DNA of 64,000 nt, taken from assembly GCF_013283195.1 (NCBI RefSeq), contig NZ_JABEKT010000007.1, forward strand, positions 1 through 64,000. Direction: 5' to 3'. Both the position numbers and the translations under genes were made by a program. Source of the stretch: Ensifer adhaerens (GTDB lineage: Bacteria; Pseudomonadota; Alphaproteobacteria; Rhizobiales; Rhizobiaceae). Below, piece after piece: positions 43,089 to 52,242 of this stretch (its first letter is position 1; every line of letters begins with the position of its first letter). The notes beneath the pieces were generated by a model. That model made no database searches. It was not told where the DNA came from and saw only the letters and a list, made by a program, of their open reading frames with translations.

Positions 43089-43927
43089 TGCGCGATCTGC
43101 TCAAGCGGCTGGGCTGGGCCGGTTCCATCAGCCTCTTCTTCATCATCTTCGTCGCGTTGCTGGCGATCTTCGCGCCTGTGGTCGCGCCTTTCCCGACGCA
43201 GGGGTTGGGTGCGCCCAACATCGCCGACAAGCTAACGCCGCCGTCGACGGAGTATTGGCTGGGAACCGATCATCTCGGCCGCGACATGGTCAGCCGCGTT
43301 ATCTACGGCGCACGGGTCTCCTTGACCACCGGCCTGTTGATCGTCGCGCTTTCGCTGGTGATCGGCCTGCCGATTGGCTTGCTGGCGGGCTATTTCGGCG
43401 GATGGATCGACGATGCGCTGATGCGCGTCACTGACGTCTTCCTCGCGTTCCCGGCGCTTCTGTTGGCGGTGCTGATGGCCGCGGCAATGGGGCCGGGCAT
43501 GGTCAACGCCACCGTTGCAGTCGCCGTCACCTGGTGGCCTTGGTATGCGCGGCTGGCGCGCGCCGAGGTCCTCGTCCTGCGCGGCCAGCCTTATATTGAG
43601 GCGGCAAGGGTGATGGGGGTCTCGCACGGCACCATCATTCTCAGGCACATTCTGCCGAGCACTAGCAGGCCCCTTGCTGTACAGGCAGCGCTCGATTTCG
43701 GCCCGGCATTGCTCACGGCATCGGCACTGTCGTTTCTCGGCCTTGGCATCCTGCCGCCGACGGCCGACTGGGGGCAGATGGTCAACGCCGGCCGCGCCTT
43801 CTTTCCATTGCGCTGGTGGTATGCGGCCGCCCCGGGCATGACCATTTTCGTGTTGGCGCTGGCTTTTTCGGTGTTGGGAGATGCGTTGCGCGGCGACGAT
43901 GGAGGGCAGGGCGATGTCGCTCGTTGA
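43088..43927 (+). CDS. ABC dipeptide-type permease DppC-like
   Basis: About 279 residues from the ATG at 43088, overlapping the dppB-like stop (a GTG at 43085 is also in frame). It is a DppC/OppC-type permease: an N-terminal helix, LGTDHLGRDMVSRVIYGAR, then five core helices with the coupling loop YIEAARVMGVSHGTIILRHI and SALSFLGLGILPPTADWG. It completes the membrane channel. The downstream ATPase gene starts inside its 3' end. Confidence 0.92.
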   Translation: MRDLLKRLGWAGSISLFFIIFVALLAIFAPVVAPFPTQGLGAPNIADKLTPPSTEYWLGTDHLGRDMVSRVIYGARVSLTTGLLIVALSLVIGLPIGLLAGYFGGWIDDALMRVTDVFLAFPALLLAVLMAAAMGPGMVNATVAVAVTWWPWYARLARAEVLVLRGQPYIEAARVMGVSHGTIILRHILPSTSRPLAVQAALDFGPALLTASALSFLGLGILPPTADWGQMVNAGRAFFPLRWWYAAAPGMTIFVLALAFSVLGDALRGDDGGQGDVAR

Positions 43928-44867
43928 AATCAAGGGGCTGGCTATCCGCTTCGGCAGCCTCCACAATCCCATCCATGCCGTTCGTCACGTCGACCTGTCG
44001 ATCGAACGCGGCACGATCCATGGCCTGATCGGGGAATCCGGCTGCGGCAAGACCATTTCCGGTATGGCGCTGCTCGGCCTGTTACCACAAAGCGCGCGCG
44101 TCTCGGCTGACGCCTTTCGCTTCGATGGCCTGAACCTTCTCGATGTTGCGAAAAGTCTGCGCGGCCGGCGCATTGCCATGATATCGCAGGACCCGGCCGC
44201 AGCCCTCAATCCTGTGCTGCGGATCGGCCGGCAGATGGACGATGTGCTCAAAAGCCATAGCGGCCTGCCGCGTTTCCAGCGGCGCGCCGTCGCCGAGGAA
44301 CTGCTGGCTGCAACCGGCCTTGCGGATCCACGCCGGGTGCTGAAGAGTTACCCGCATCAGCTTTCGGGCGGCATGCAGCAGCGCGTGGTCATTGCGCAAG
44401 CGCTCGCGACGGGGGCCGACTTCATTATCGCCGACGAGCCGACGACTGCACTCGACGTTACGGTTGGCGCACAGGTGCTGGCACTGCTGAAACGCCTTGT
44501 CCAGGAACGTGCCCTGACGGTGCTGATGATCACGCACGACATGGACGTGGTTGCCGAATGCTGCGACAGCGCGACAGTGCTTTATGCCGGCCATACGGTG
44601 GAGGCTGGGCGCACCGATGAACTTCTGGCAGCGCCGCGTCACCCTTATACACAGGCGCTGCTCGCCGCTCTGCCCGATGCGGTGGCCAAGGGCGAGAGGC
44701 TGGCGTCGATCGAAGGCCACATTCCTTCCCCCTTTGCCGTGATCGAGGGCTGTCCTTTCGCGCCGCGCTGCGCGAGCGCCATGGCGGTCTGTCGCCAGGC
44801 CAAGCCGCCGGAACGGGACGATGGGAACCATTGCTGGACATGTCACCTGGAGCCGCACCATGGATGA
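43914..44867 (+). CDS. ABC oligopeptide-type ATPase DppD-like
   Basis: 317 residues from the ATG at 43914. Walker A GESGCGKT, signature LSGGMQQRVVIAQAL, Walker B FIIADEPTTALDVT and H-loop MITHDMDV are all intact. The C-terminal oligo_HPY extension ends with the Cys-rich segment FAPRCASAMAVCRQ...CWTCH typical of DppD/OppD, where family members bind an iron-sulfur cluster. It overlaps the partner ATPase gene. Confidence 0.93.
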   Translation: MSLVEIKGLAIRFGSLHNPIHAVRHVDLSIERGTIHGLIGESGCGKTISGMALLGLLPQSARVSADAFRFDGLNLLDVAKSLRGRRIAMISQDPAAALNPVLRIGRQMDDVLKSHSGLPRFQRRAVAEELLAATGLADPRRVLKSYPHQLSGGMQQRVVIAQALATGADFIIADEPTTALDVTVGAQVLALLKRLVQERALTVLMITHDMDVVAECCDSATVLYAGHTVEAGRTDELLAAPRHPYTQALLAALPDAVAKGERLASIEGHIPSPFAVIEGCPFAPRCASAMAVCRQAKPPERDDGNHCWTCHLEPHHG

Positions 44868-45672
44868 GCCGCTGCTGCAGATCCGCGATCTCGTGGTTCG
44901 CTATCGTCGGACGGGCCTCTTTTCCGCGCCGCCGCCGCCGGCGGTCAATGCGGTCAGCCTGGCACTGGCGACCGGCAGCACGCTCGGCCTCGTCGGTGAA
45001 TCGGGCTCGGGCAAGAGCAGCCTGCTACGGGCGATCCTGCGGCTTGTTCCGGTCGAAAGCGGCACCATCCGCCTCGACGGCGACGATTGGCTGGCGTTGC
45101 CCGAGCAGCGTCTGCGCGAGCGGCGCCGCGCGATCGGCGTCGTTGCGCAAAACCCCTTCCTCTCCCTCAGTCCGCGGCTGACCATTGCGGAAATTCTGGC
45201 TGAGCCGATGACGGCACAAGGCCGTGTCCCTGCCGAGGAGCTGCGCCTGCGCGCAGCCGAGATGCTCGAGCGTTGCGGGCTGCCTGGCACATTTCTCAGC
45301 CGTCGGGCGCGGGAGCTTTCGGGTGGGCAGGCACAGCGCGTCGCTATCGCGCGAGCGTTGGTCCTCCAACCCAAGCTGCTCATTCTCGATGAACCCACTT
45401 CGGCACTCGATATCTCCGTTCAGGCCCAGATCCTCAACCTTCTGGAAGATCTCAAGCGAGAGTTGGGGCTGTCGATGTTGTTCGTCACCCACAATCTCAA
45501 GGTCGTGCGGCATGTCTCCGATACGCACGTCGTTATGCGCGGCGGTCGCATTATCGAAGCCGGCTCAACCGAGCAGATATCGTCTGCACCCGCCGAGGAG
45601 TACACACGCCAGTTGATGGGATACGGACGAAATCCGACCGGCGCCGAGGTCGCTTCGGCACGCCGGGGTTAA
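44860..45672 (+). CDS. ABC oligopeptide-type ATPase DppF-like
   Basis: 270 residues from the ATG at 44860. Walker A GESGSGKSS, Q-loop VVAQNPFLSLSP, signature LSGGQAQRVAIARAL, Walker B LLILDEPTSALDIS and H-loop FVTHNLKVV are present. It lacks the Cys-rich C-terminal extension of its partner. Last gene of the Lrp-controlled operon. The 265 bp that follow before the cyclase gene hold no convincing gene and no clear terminator. Confidence 0.93.
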   Translation: MDEPLLQIRDLVVRYRRTGLFSAPPPPAVNAVSLALATGSTLGLVGESGSGKSSLLRAILRLVPVESGTIRLDGDDWLALPEQRLRERRRAIGVVAQNPFLSLSPRLTIAEILAEPMTAQGRVPAEELRLRAAEMLERCGLPGTFLSRRARELSGGQAQRVAIARALVLQPKLLILDEPTSALDISVQAQILNLLEDLKRELGLSMLFVTHNLKVVRHVSDTHVVMRGGRIIEAGSTEQISSAPAEEYTRQLMGYGRNPTGAEVASARRG

Positions 45673-45937
45673 TGTGGCGAGCCTGGAAGTGCGCAGTGGG
45701 CGACGTGGTCGTTCTTGCCGGTTCGAAGGGCAGTGAACCGACCGCCCACCGAATTCTGCGCGCCGCAATATGCATGGCCGCGAAGAGACGGCGGCGATGA
45801 CGATAGAAGAGCTTGGCGATGCAGACGACAAGGCATGCCAACAGAATTTCCGGGCCGACAAGCGAACGCCAATCGCCTATGCTATATATTCAAGGGGAAC
45901 TGTGGAGCCAGCGTACACGCGAGTTTAGGGGCGGCAG

Positions 45938-48900
45938 ATGCTCGAAAGTCGGGTCAGCAAACCACGACAACCGACGAAATCTTCGGGGCGCAAGGGACGC
46001 CTCTCCGAATATGGAGGCGAGCGGCGGATCGTCACCGCCCTCTGTTATGATCTCGTCGGGTCGACGCGACTTCTCCACCTGCTCGACATAGAAGACTATC
46101 AGGAACTGATGGCTGCATTTCAGAATGCGGCGAAACAGTCGATAGCCTCCCATTCCGGCGTCGTGCAGCATGAGGCCGGTGACGGCGGCGTGGCGCTCTT
46201 CCCGGTCGAGATCGGTGCGAAGGATGCAGCATCGCTCGCCATTCGCGCGGGTCTCGGGATCGTCGAAGGCTGCGCGCGCGTTGGCCGGGAAGCGGGGCGT
46301 GACGACCTGCACGTGCGCGTCGGTATCGCGACATCCGTCGCGCTCATTCAAGAGACGCCGGATGAAAAAGGCGAACCGGTTACGGGTGCCGCACTTGCCA
46401 TAGCCACCCGCCTGGAAGAAATCGCGACACCAGACACCGTGTTTGTTTCAGGCGACACGCGCGACCTGGCCGGCAGGTCACATGCTTTCGTGTTCGAAGG
46501 CGTGAAGACGCTGAAGGGCTTCACGGCACCGGAAAAAGTGTGGCGTGCACTCGGACACAAGATCGAGGTCGACAGGTTCTACGCATTCGGTAGCCTTGGT
46601 GGACGCTTCATTGGCCGCGAAAGCGAGTTGAAAACGATCGCCGCCTGTTGGGAAAGGGTCGCCGCGACGGGTGGCGAGATACTCCTGCTTGAGGGAGACG
46701 CAGGCATCGGGAAGTCGCGACTCCTGCGGGAAATCCGCAAGATGACGCGTGACCGGCGATCAGGGCTCTTCTTCTTTCAGTGTTTGCCGGGCGGGCATCG
46801 CTCGACGCTGCATCCCCTGTTGAACAGCATAATGGCTGCTGCGTCTGGACAGGACGATCAACTGGGCCTGTCAGCACACGCTGTGGCAACGCCATTTGAA
46901 CGGAACGGCATTCGCGACGCGGAAACGATTGAAACATTTGCCTATTTGCTGGGCGCAATGGGGCGAAATCAGCAACTCGCTGATAACGACCCCAAAGCCA
47001 TCCGGGAAAAAGCTTTTCGCGCTGTGTTTCACGCACTCGCGGGGTTGTGTGCCAATGGCCCGATCGTGCTCGCCGTCGAAGACATCCACTGGATCGATCC
47101 GACCTCCCAGGATTTGCTGGCGGAGGCGGCTCGGGTTGCGCGCCAGCTTCCGATTCTTCTCGTCGCGACCTCACGTCCTGGATTTGCGGCGGACTGGCTG
47201 GATGCGGCCAACGTCACGCGTCTGACGCTCGCCCCGCTTGATCGTGACGAAACACGACAGGCGATAGAGGCAAGATGGCCGGAACAGAGGCAGGCAATGC
47301 TCCCTGGGCTCTACGACGTCATGGAGAGGATATCCGGTGGCGTTCCACTCTTCATCGAGCAGATCTGCCAATGGATCTCCGAGAATGTTGCCGCGGACAC
47401 TATGAGCCTGTCGGACAACGTTAAGCCCAGCCATGTGTCCGCGTTCGAGGAGATCCTGGACGCACGGCTCAATCACCTGGGTACAGCCAGAGAGGTGGCG
47501 CGCGCGGGAGCGGTCGCGGGCACCCGATTCACGTTGTCGTTGCTTCGCGCGCTGCTGCCAGGAGTTGGCAAGACGTCTTTGGCCAGGGCGGCAGAGACCC
47601 TCAGCGATTCAGGGTTCCTGGTGCGGATCAGGGCGCGGGGACATACCGCCTACGGTTTCCGTCACGCTTTGATTCAGGAAACGATCTACAACGCGCTTCT
47701 CCGCAGGCAGCGGCAGGCATTGCACCGGCGGCTGTTCCTGGCCGTCAGTCAGAACCGCCAATTGGCCACCTGGATCGACACCGGAAGACTTGCCGAACAT
47801 GCGGAACGCGCAGGACACATCGAAAGCGCGATCGAATTGTACACTGCGGCGGGCAAGGAAAGTTCGAGCCGATCGGCGATGGTGGAGGCGCGCAACTATC
47901 TGGAGCACGCCTTGGCGGTTTGCGACCAATTGGGCGAGGGACATGCGATCGAGCCACTACAGCTGACCGCACTGACTTCGCTCGGTCCAATCCTGACCGG
48001 TCTTGTTGGACTGAACTCACCTCCGGCACGCAAACTCTATGAAGATGGCGTGGCCATCGCCCGTCGGCAACCGATGGCCGAACAATCCAGATGGTTTCCG
48101 ATCTATTGGGGATGGTGGCTCACAGGAACGGATTTTCGCATTATGCACGATCGCGCTCTGCAAGTGCGAGCGATGCTGGCCGGGGCGGAAGATTCTGAGA
48201 TCAAGCTCCAGGTCAATCATTGCATCTGGGCCATTGATTTCAACCTCGGGCACCATCAGGAGGCCCAGGATGCGATCAAGGCTGGACTGGCGCTTTATGA
48301 CGAGCAAGCGGCCAAGACCAGCCGAACGTTATTCGGCGGCCATGACGCCAAGGTGTGCGGTCTAGGGCAACTGGCACTTTCGCTATGGCTGACGGGACAA
48401 TCGAAAGCATCCGATACGGCTCTGTCGAAGATGGTCTCCTTCGTTGACCGGATATCACACGCGCCGAGCACGGCGCATTCGCTTGATACGGAAGCGGTTT
48501 CCGCATTTTACCGGGACGATTATGCGCGTCTCGCCGAAATTTCCAACAGAATGGCAGATTTCGCGAAGTTGCATGAGATGCAGTCGCTGTCCGGCCTGTC
48601 GTTGCTCTTCGCCGGGTGGGCCCGCGCGCATGGGGAAAGTCTCACAAGCGGGCATGCGATGTTTCTCGAAGGGCTGTCACTCTTGCGAAGCCTCGGCGCT
48701 GTCGCCGATCTCCCGATCTATCTCTCCATGCACGCCACATTGCTCGGGCGTGCGGGAAAATATGAATCGGCGGTTGAGGTTACGAACGACGCGATCGAAA
48801 AATCCAGGGAGACCGGGCATGCTTACTGGCTCGCCGAGCTTTACCGTCGACGCGCCGTTCTCAACGCGCGGGGCAACGCCGCCAGGGGGGCGATCATCGC

Positions 48901-49006
48901 CGACCTTACCTCAGCCGTGGAAATTGCCGAGAGCCAAGGAGCAAAGGCGCTTCTAAAGCGCGCCAGGCATTCAATCCAGGAGCTTGGCGTTGCCGTTCAA
49001 CGTTGA
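45938..49006 (+). CDS. Class III cyclase-like/AAA ATPase/helical-repeat regulatory protein
   Basis: 1022 residues in three parts. Residues about 28-205 form a class III nucleotide cyclase domain with both metal-binding Asp positions kept (CYDLVGSTR Asp38; AGDGGVALF Asp82), but the Asn that normally stabilises the transition state is Ala in GAALAIATRLE, so catalysis is doubtful. Residues about 222-500 form an AAA/STAND ATPase (FIGRESELKTI; Walker A GDAGIGKS 253-260; Walker B IVLAVEDIHWID). The remainder is TPR-like helical repeats, with no HTH visible. Such proteins act as signalling switches. The downstream ycaO frame begins inside its 3' end, which ties it to the YcaO/TfuA locus. Confidence 0.87.
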   Translation: MLESRVSKPRQPTKSSGRKGRLSEYGGERRIVTALCYDLVGSTRLLHLLDIEDYQELMAAFQNAAKQSIASHSGVVQHEAGDGGVALFPVEIGAKDAASLAIRAGLGIVEGCARVGREAGRDDLHVRVGIATSVALIQETPDEKGEPVTGAALAIATRLEEIATPDTVFVSGDTRDLAGRSHAFVFEGVKTLKGFTAPEKVWRALGHKIEVDRFYAFGSLGGRFIGRESELKTIAACWERVAATGGEILLLEGDAGIGKSRLLREIRKMTRDRRSGLFFFQCLPGGHRSTLHPLLNSIMAAASGQDDQLGLSAHAVATPFERNGIRDAETIETFAYLLGAMGRNQQLADNDPKAIREKAFRAVFHALAGLCANGPIVLAVEDIHWIDPTSQDLLAEAARVARQLPILLVATSRPGFAADWLDAANVTRLTLAPLDRDETRQAIEARWPEQRQAMLPGLYDVMERISGGVPLFIEQICQWISENVAADTMSLSDNVKPSHVSAFEEILDARLNHLGTAREVARAGAVAGTRFTLSLLRALLPGVGKTSLARAAETLSDSGFLVRIRARGHTAYGFRHALIQETIYNALLRRQRQALHRRLFLAVSQNRQLATWIDTGRLAEHAERAGHIESAIELYTAAGKESSSRSAMVEARNYLEHALAVCDQLGEGHAIEPLQLTALTSLGPILTGLVGLNSPPARKLYEDGVAIARRQPMAEQSRWFPIYWGWWLTGTDFRIMHDRALQVRAMLAGAEDSEIKLQVNHCIWAIDFNLGHHQEAQDAIKAGLALYDEQAAKTSRTLFGGHDAKVCGLGQLALSLWLTGQSKASDTALSKMVSFVDRISHAPSTAHSLDTEAVSAFYRDDYARLAEISNRMADFAKLHEMQSLSGLSLLFAGWARAHGESLTSGHAMFLEGLSLLRSLGAVADLPIYLSMHATLLGRAGKYESAVEVTNDAIEKSRETGHAYWLAELYRRRAVLNARGNAARGAIIADLTSAVEIAESQGAKALLKRARHSIQELGVAVQR

Positions 49007-50228
49007 ACCAGCAGGCCCGCCACCGAACGATCCGTCAAGCCTTGACGGCAGGCTCGCAACCTTTCGTGACGCCGTCATTACCGGCCTTCGCACCCCCTTT
49101 TCGCACTCCGCAGGTCCGCACGATTCTGAGCAATGCCTGCGTGCAATTCTCCCGCTCTGCCGTCGTGCTCTCATAACCCGGATCGGTGATCTGACCGGAC
49201 TTGACCGGATCGGCCTGCCGGTCGTTCAGGCCGTTCGACCCGCCGCCCTTTCCGAAGTCTCGTCGCTCGGGCGAGGGCTTACCAAGGCGGGAGCGGCAGT
49301 GGGGGCGATCATGGAATCGCTTGAGCGGTTCTACGCCGAAGCCATTCCGCCGGAGCGGGCATTTTCCGCGACGGCGGATGAACTCCAGATCGCTGGCGGT
49401 CTGTTTGAAAATCTGCTGACGCACGATCGCCAGCGGAACTGGCGCCAAAGGACGATACCCTGGATCACCGGCATCGATATCGCGGCTGGCCTCCCGCAAC
49501 CGGTCCCCCTGGAACTTGTTCACACCTGCTACACGGATCCGCCACCCGCCCATGATGGTCTGTTCCTGCGCACGACCACGGGTCTCGCCTGCCATCGGAC
49601 CGTCTTCGATGCGTTCCTGCATGGACTGTTCGAATGTATCGAGCGCGACTCTATCGCTCGTGCCTTCGCCACCCACGGCTTCTTCGATCGAATGCGCATG
49701 TCCCCGCTCGGGCTGGGTGAAGGCGTCGATCACATACTGTCCGTTGCGGGCGAGCATCACATTTCCTTCGGTCTTTGGCTCGCACCTTCGCCAGCAAATG
49801 TTCCGGTGGTCTGGTGCCAGACGATCGAGACGGGTCCCGGAGAACCGATCCTTGCGCTTCCGACCGAAGGCTATGCGGCAGGGCCAAGCGTCGCTGCGGC
49901 GACTGAAAGCGCGATGCTCGAAGCCTTGTCCGCGCGGGCCGGGGCGATATCAGGCGCGCGAGACGATCAAACGCGGGAGCACTACAGGCGCAGCACCGAC
50001 CGGATCGTCGCCAAGGCCCGCCAGCTGATACTTGTCGATACATCCGGATTGCCTCCCCCGGCACTCGAAGCGGGCGTCGTTTCAGATCTCGGCTCGCTCA
50101 TCGACAGGGTCCTTTCCGCCGGCATGGGGCCCATATTGACTGTGCCGGTGGGAACGGACATCGAAGCAGGTGTTGCGTGCGTGCGAACCATACTTCCCGG
50201 CGCCAGTCCCTTTTCGATCCTGCGGTGA
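48990..50228 (+). CDS. YcaO family ATP-dependent cyclodehydratase/thioamidation enzyme
   Basis: About 412 residues from a TTG at 48990, 7 bases after AGGAG; another TTG lies at 48984, and both overlap the end of the cyclase gene. YcaO ATP-site blocks are all recognisable: SLGRGLTKAGAAVGAIMESL (92-111), FLHGLFECIERDSIARAF (209-226) and YAAGPSVAAATESAMLEALS plus SGARDD (295-326). YcaO enzymes activate backbone amides with ATP to make azolines, macroamidines or, with TfuA, thioamides. The C-terminus lacks the Pro-rich tail of azoline-forming members. The TfuA gene follows after 8 bp, supporting a thioamide-type reaction. No dehydrogenase is nearby. Confidence 0.9.
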   Translation: MPFNVEPAGPPPNDPSSLDGRLATFRDAVITGLRTPFSHSAGPHDSEQCLRAILPLCRRALITRIGDLTGLDRIGLPVVQAVRPAALSEVSSLGRGLTKAGAAVGAIMESLERFYAEAIPPERAFSATADELQIAGGLFENLLTHDRQRNWRQRTIPWITGIDIAAGLPQPVPLELVHTCYTDPPPAHDGLFLRTTTGLACHRTVFDAFLHGLFECIERDSIARAFATHGFFDRMRMSPLGLGEGVDHILSVAGEHHISFGLWLAPSPANVPVVWCQTIETGPGEPILALPTEGYAAGPSVAAATESAMLEALSARAGAISGARDDQTREHYRRSTDRIVAKARQLILVDTSGLPPPALEAGVVSDLGSLIDRVLSAGMGPILTVPVGTDIEAGVACVRTILPGASPFSILR

Positions 50229-50236
50229 GTGCTCAC

Positions 50237-51007
50237 ATGACCGATGCGAGTGGAAAAGGTCCGATCCTGGTGTTTCTTGGTCCGACGCTTCGGTTGGCCG
50301 AGGCGGCGCCGGTTCTCGACGCCATCTACCTGCAGCCCGCCGCGCAAGGCGACATTCTGCTTGCCGCCCACGCATTCCGTCCGCGGGCGATGATCCTGAT
50401 CGACGGTCAATTCGAGGACAGACCGGCTGTCCGACACAAGGAAATCCTATGGGCGCTGGCGCAGGGCATCGTCGTGATCGGCGCGGCAAGCATGGGCGCC
50501 CTCAGGGCCGCGGAACTTAATGAATTCGGCATGATCGGCGTCGGCGTGATCTACAGGTGGTATCGGCGCTGGCGGCTTGCACCCGATGATGCGGTCGCCG
50601 TCCTTTCGGGGCCGCCGGAGCTTGGTTTTCTCCCTTTGACAGACGCACTGGTCGATCTCCAAAGGACGTTTGCCAATCTGGCACGCCGGAATTTGCTGAC
50701 GGCCGCCGAACGCGACTTGCTCACAACAATGGCGCGAAACACGAATTTTCGAGAGCGCCGGCTCGAAGCGATTTTGCACACCGCAGGGTGGCGGAAGGAG
50801 GATATCAAGGAATTGCGAAAGGACATCGTGGGGCAAAAAAAGCTCGATGCTCTCTTGGCGCTGCGGAGCGCTCAAACCCTCCTGCGTCAGGGAAATGCAG
50901 CGCATCGCGTGAGCGACGCCTGGGTCGCAACGAACACCTTTGTCCGGGATCTCGAGGCGAGCGGCATTGACTCAGAATTAGTTAACACTTATAAATTGAA
51001 TCCTTAA
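50237..51007 (+). CDS. TfuA-like protein, YcaO partner
   Basis: 256 residues from the ATG at 50237. The TfuA core is clear: VFLGPTL at the N-terminus, VRHKEILWALAQGIVVIGAA, then the hallmark GAASMGALRAAELNEFGMIG (82-101). A helical C-terminal part follows (LLTAAERDLLTTMARNTNFRER; WRKEDIKELRKDIVGQKK). The family was named from rhizobial trifolitoxin production, and TfuA works with YcaO in peptide or protein thioamidation, probably handling the sulfur donor. It is immediately downstream of ycaO, so the pair is very likely functional together. Confidence 0.9.
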   Translation: MTDASGKGPILVFLGPTLRLAEAAPVLDAIYLQPAAQGDILLAAHAFRPRAMILIDGQFEDRPAVRHKEILWALAQGIVVIGAASMGALRAAELNEFGMIGVGVIYRWYRRWRLAPDDAVAVLSGPPELGFLPLTDALVDLQRTFANLARRNLLTAAERDLLTTMARNTNFRERRLEAILHTAGWRKEDIKELRKDIVGQKKLDALLALRSAQTLLRQGNAAHRVSDAWVATNTFVRDLEASGIDSELVNTYKLNP

Positions 51008-51041
51008 TTGTCGGATTTTCCATCGTGGGGGCAACTGTGCG

Positions 51042-52226
51042 ATGCGTCTGATTCGAGACGAGGCCCCCGACTCCGGCAATGCGCGCGTCGGCACGCGCTT
51101 TTGGATTTATCCCCAACCACCCTTTATTCCAGGATACGAACAGCCCGATCGCGTGTGGTTGTCGATCCCACGCGACGAAATAGGCGAGGGGCCCAGCGAC
51201 CTCTCCATGTATGTCGCCGATCCGCTCTATGACAAGCAACCTTATGGCTTCGCGAACTTGCCGCCATTCGGCGGAGCAAAGCGCGCGCCGGTGAGGCCGG
51301 GGCCGGACCGTCACTTCGACAACATCGATCCAACCTCGCGCCCATTTCTTGCTGTCCACGCCTACGCCTGCGTGCGTTTCGTACTCGATATCTGGCAGAG
51401 CTATTTGGGGCAGCGGGTCCATTGGTTCTTCGATCAGACCTTTCCGAGGCTTGAAATCGTTCCATTTGTCGATTGGGACAATGCACAAGCGGGCTACGGC
51501 TTTCTGGAACTGGGGCGTTCCGACGTCGATGGCATACTGAGACCCTATGCGTTGAACTTCGACACGATCGCGCACGAGGTCGGGCATCTGGTCATGCTCT
51601 CGGAGACGGGCATTCCAACCGTGACATCGCCTGATGGCGACTTCTTTTCGTTCTCCGAAGCTTTTTCGGATTGTGTTTCACTGATCTCGTTCCTGCATTT
51701 CGATTCCGCCATTGACCGGCTCCTGCGGCGAACGAGAGGCAATCTGCTGCTCTACAACGAACTGAACCGCTTCGCGGAAACGAGCCCCGAGACGCAGATC
51801 CGCCTGGCGACCAATTTCCGGCGAATGTCCGCGGTTACCCGCGAGGTGCACGACCGCGCGCTGCCGTTCGTTGGCGCCATTTTCGACAGCATCGTCGCGC
51901 TCTATCATCGCGATCTGGTCGCGAATGGTTGCGCCGACAGACGGCTTCTGGATGTCGATTTGCGCGAACTGGCGCGGGACGAATTCGACACGTTTCGCCA
52001 GGCAACAGCAGAGGCGTTCAGTACCAAGCCATTGTATTTCAAGCTTGCACTGACCGCCGCACGCGACGCGGTGGGCGCGGCACTGGCGACTGCATTGAAA
52101 ACGCTTGATCCGAACACACTGCGTCTTGAGGAAGCGGCAAATGCCGTCACTGCCGCGGCGCAAGGTGCCGCGGCCGAACTGCTCGAAGAGAATTTCGCTT
52201 GGCGTGAAATCATCGCTTCAAGGTAA
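51042..52226 (+). CDS. Thermolysin-like (gluzincin) zinc metalloprotease
   Basis: 394 residues, no signal peptide, no close family recognised. A zinc-protease core is visible: HEVGH (178-182) followed 24 residues later by SEAFSD (205-210), which corresponds to the HExxH and NEAxSD pairing of thermolysin-type M4/M36 gluzincins, where the Glu (here Glu206) is the third zinc ligand. The C-terminal half is helical and ends in an Ala-rich stretch. It starts 35 bp after tfuA and is followed closely by the Cys-rich gene, so it may cut a leader or the modified product. It could alternatively be a structural paralogue, but both catalytic motifs are intact. Confidence 0.75.
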   Translation: MRLIRDEAPDSGNARVGTRFWIYPQPPFIPGYEQPDRVWLSIPRDEIGEGPSDLSMYVADPLYDKQPYGFANLPPFGGAKRAPVRPGPDRHFDNIDPTSRPFLAVHAYACVRFVLDIWQSYLGQRVHWFFDQTFPRLEIVPFVDWDNAQAGYGFLELGRSDVDGILRPYALNFDTIAHEVGHLVMLSETGIPTVTSPDGDFFSFSEAFSDCVSLISFLHFDSAIDRLLRRTRGNLLLYNELNRFAETSPETQIRLATNFRRMSAVTREVHDRALPFVGAIFDSIVALYHRDLVANGCADRRLLDVDLRELARDEFDTFRQATAEAFSTKPLYFKLALTAARDAVGAALATALKTLDPNTLRLEEAANAVTAAAQGAAAELLEENFAWREIIASR

Positions 52227-52242
52227 GCCAAAGGAGGGAAAG

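Noticed and set aside
45673-45937. Small open frames between the DppF-like and cyclase genes, considered as a RiPP precursor for the YcaO locus
   Set aside because: No frame has a ribosome site with a leader/core-like pattern, and the region is not close to ycaO.
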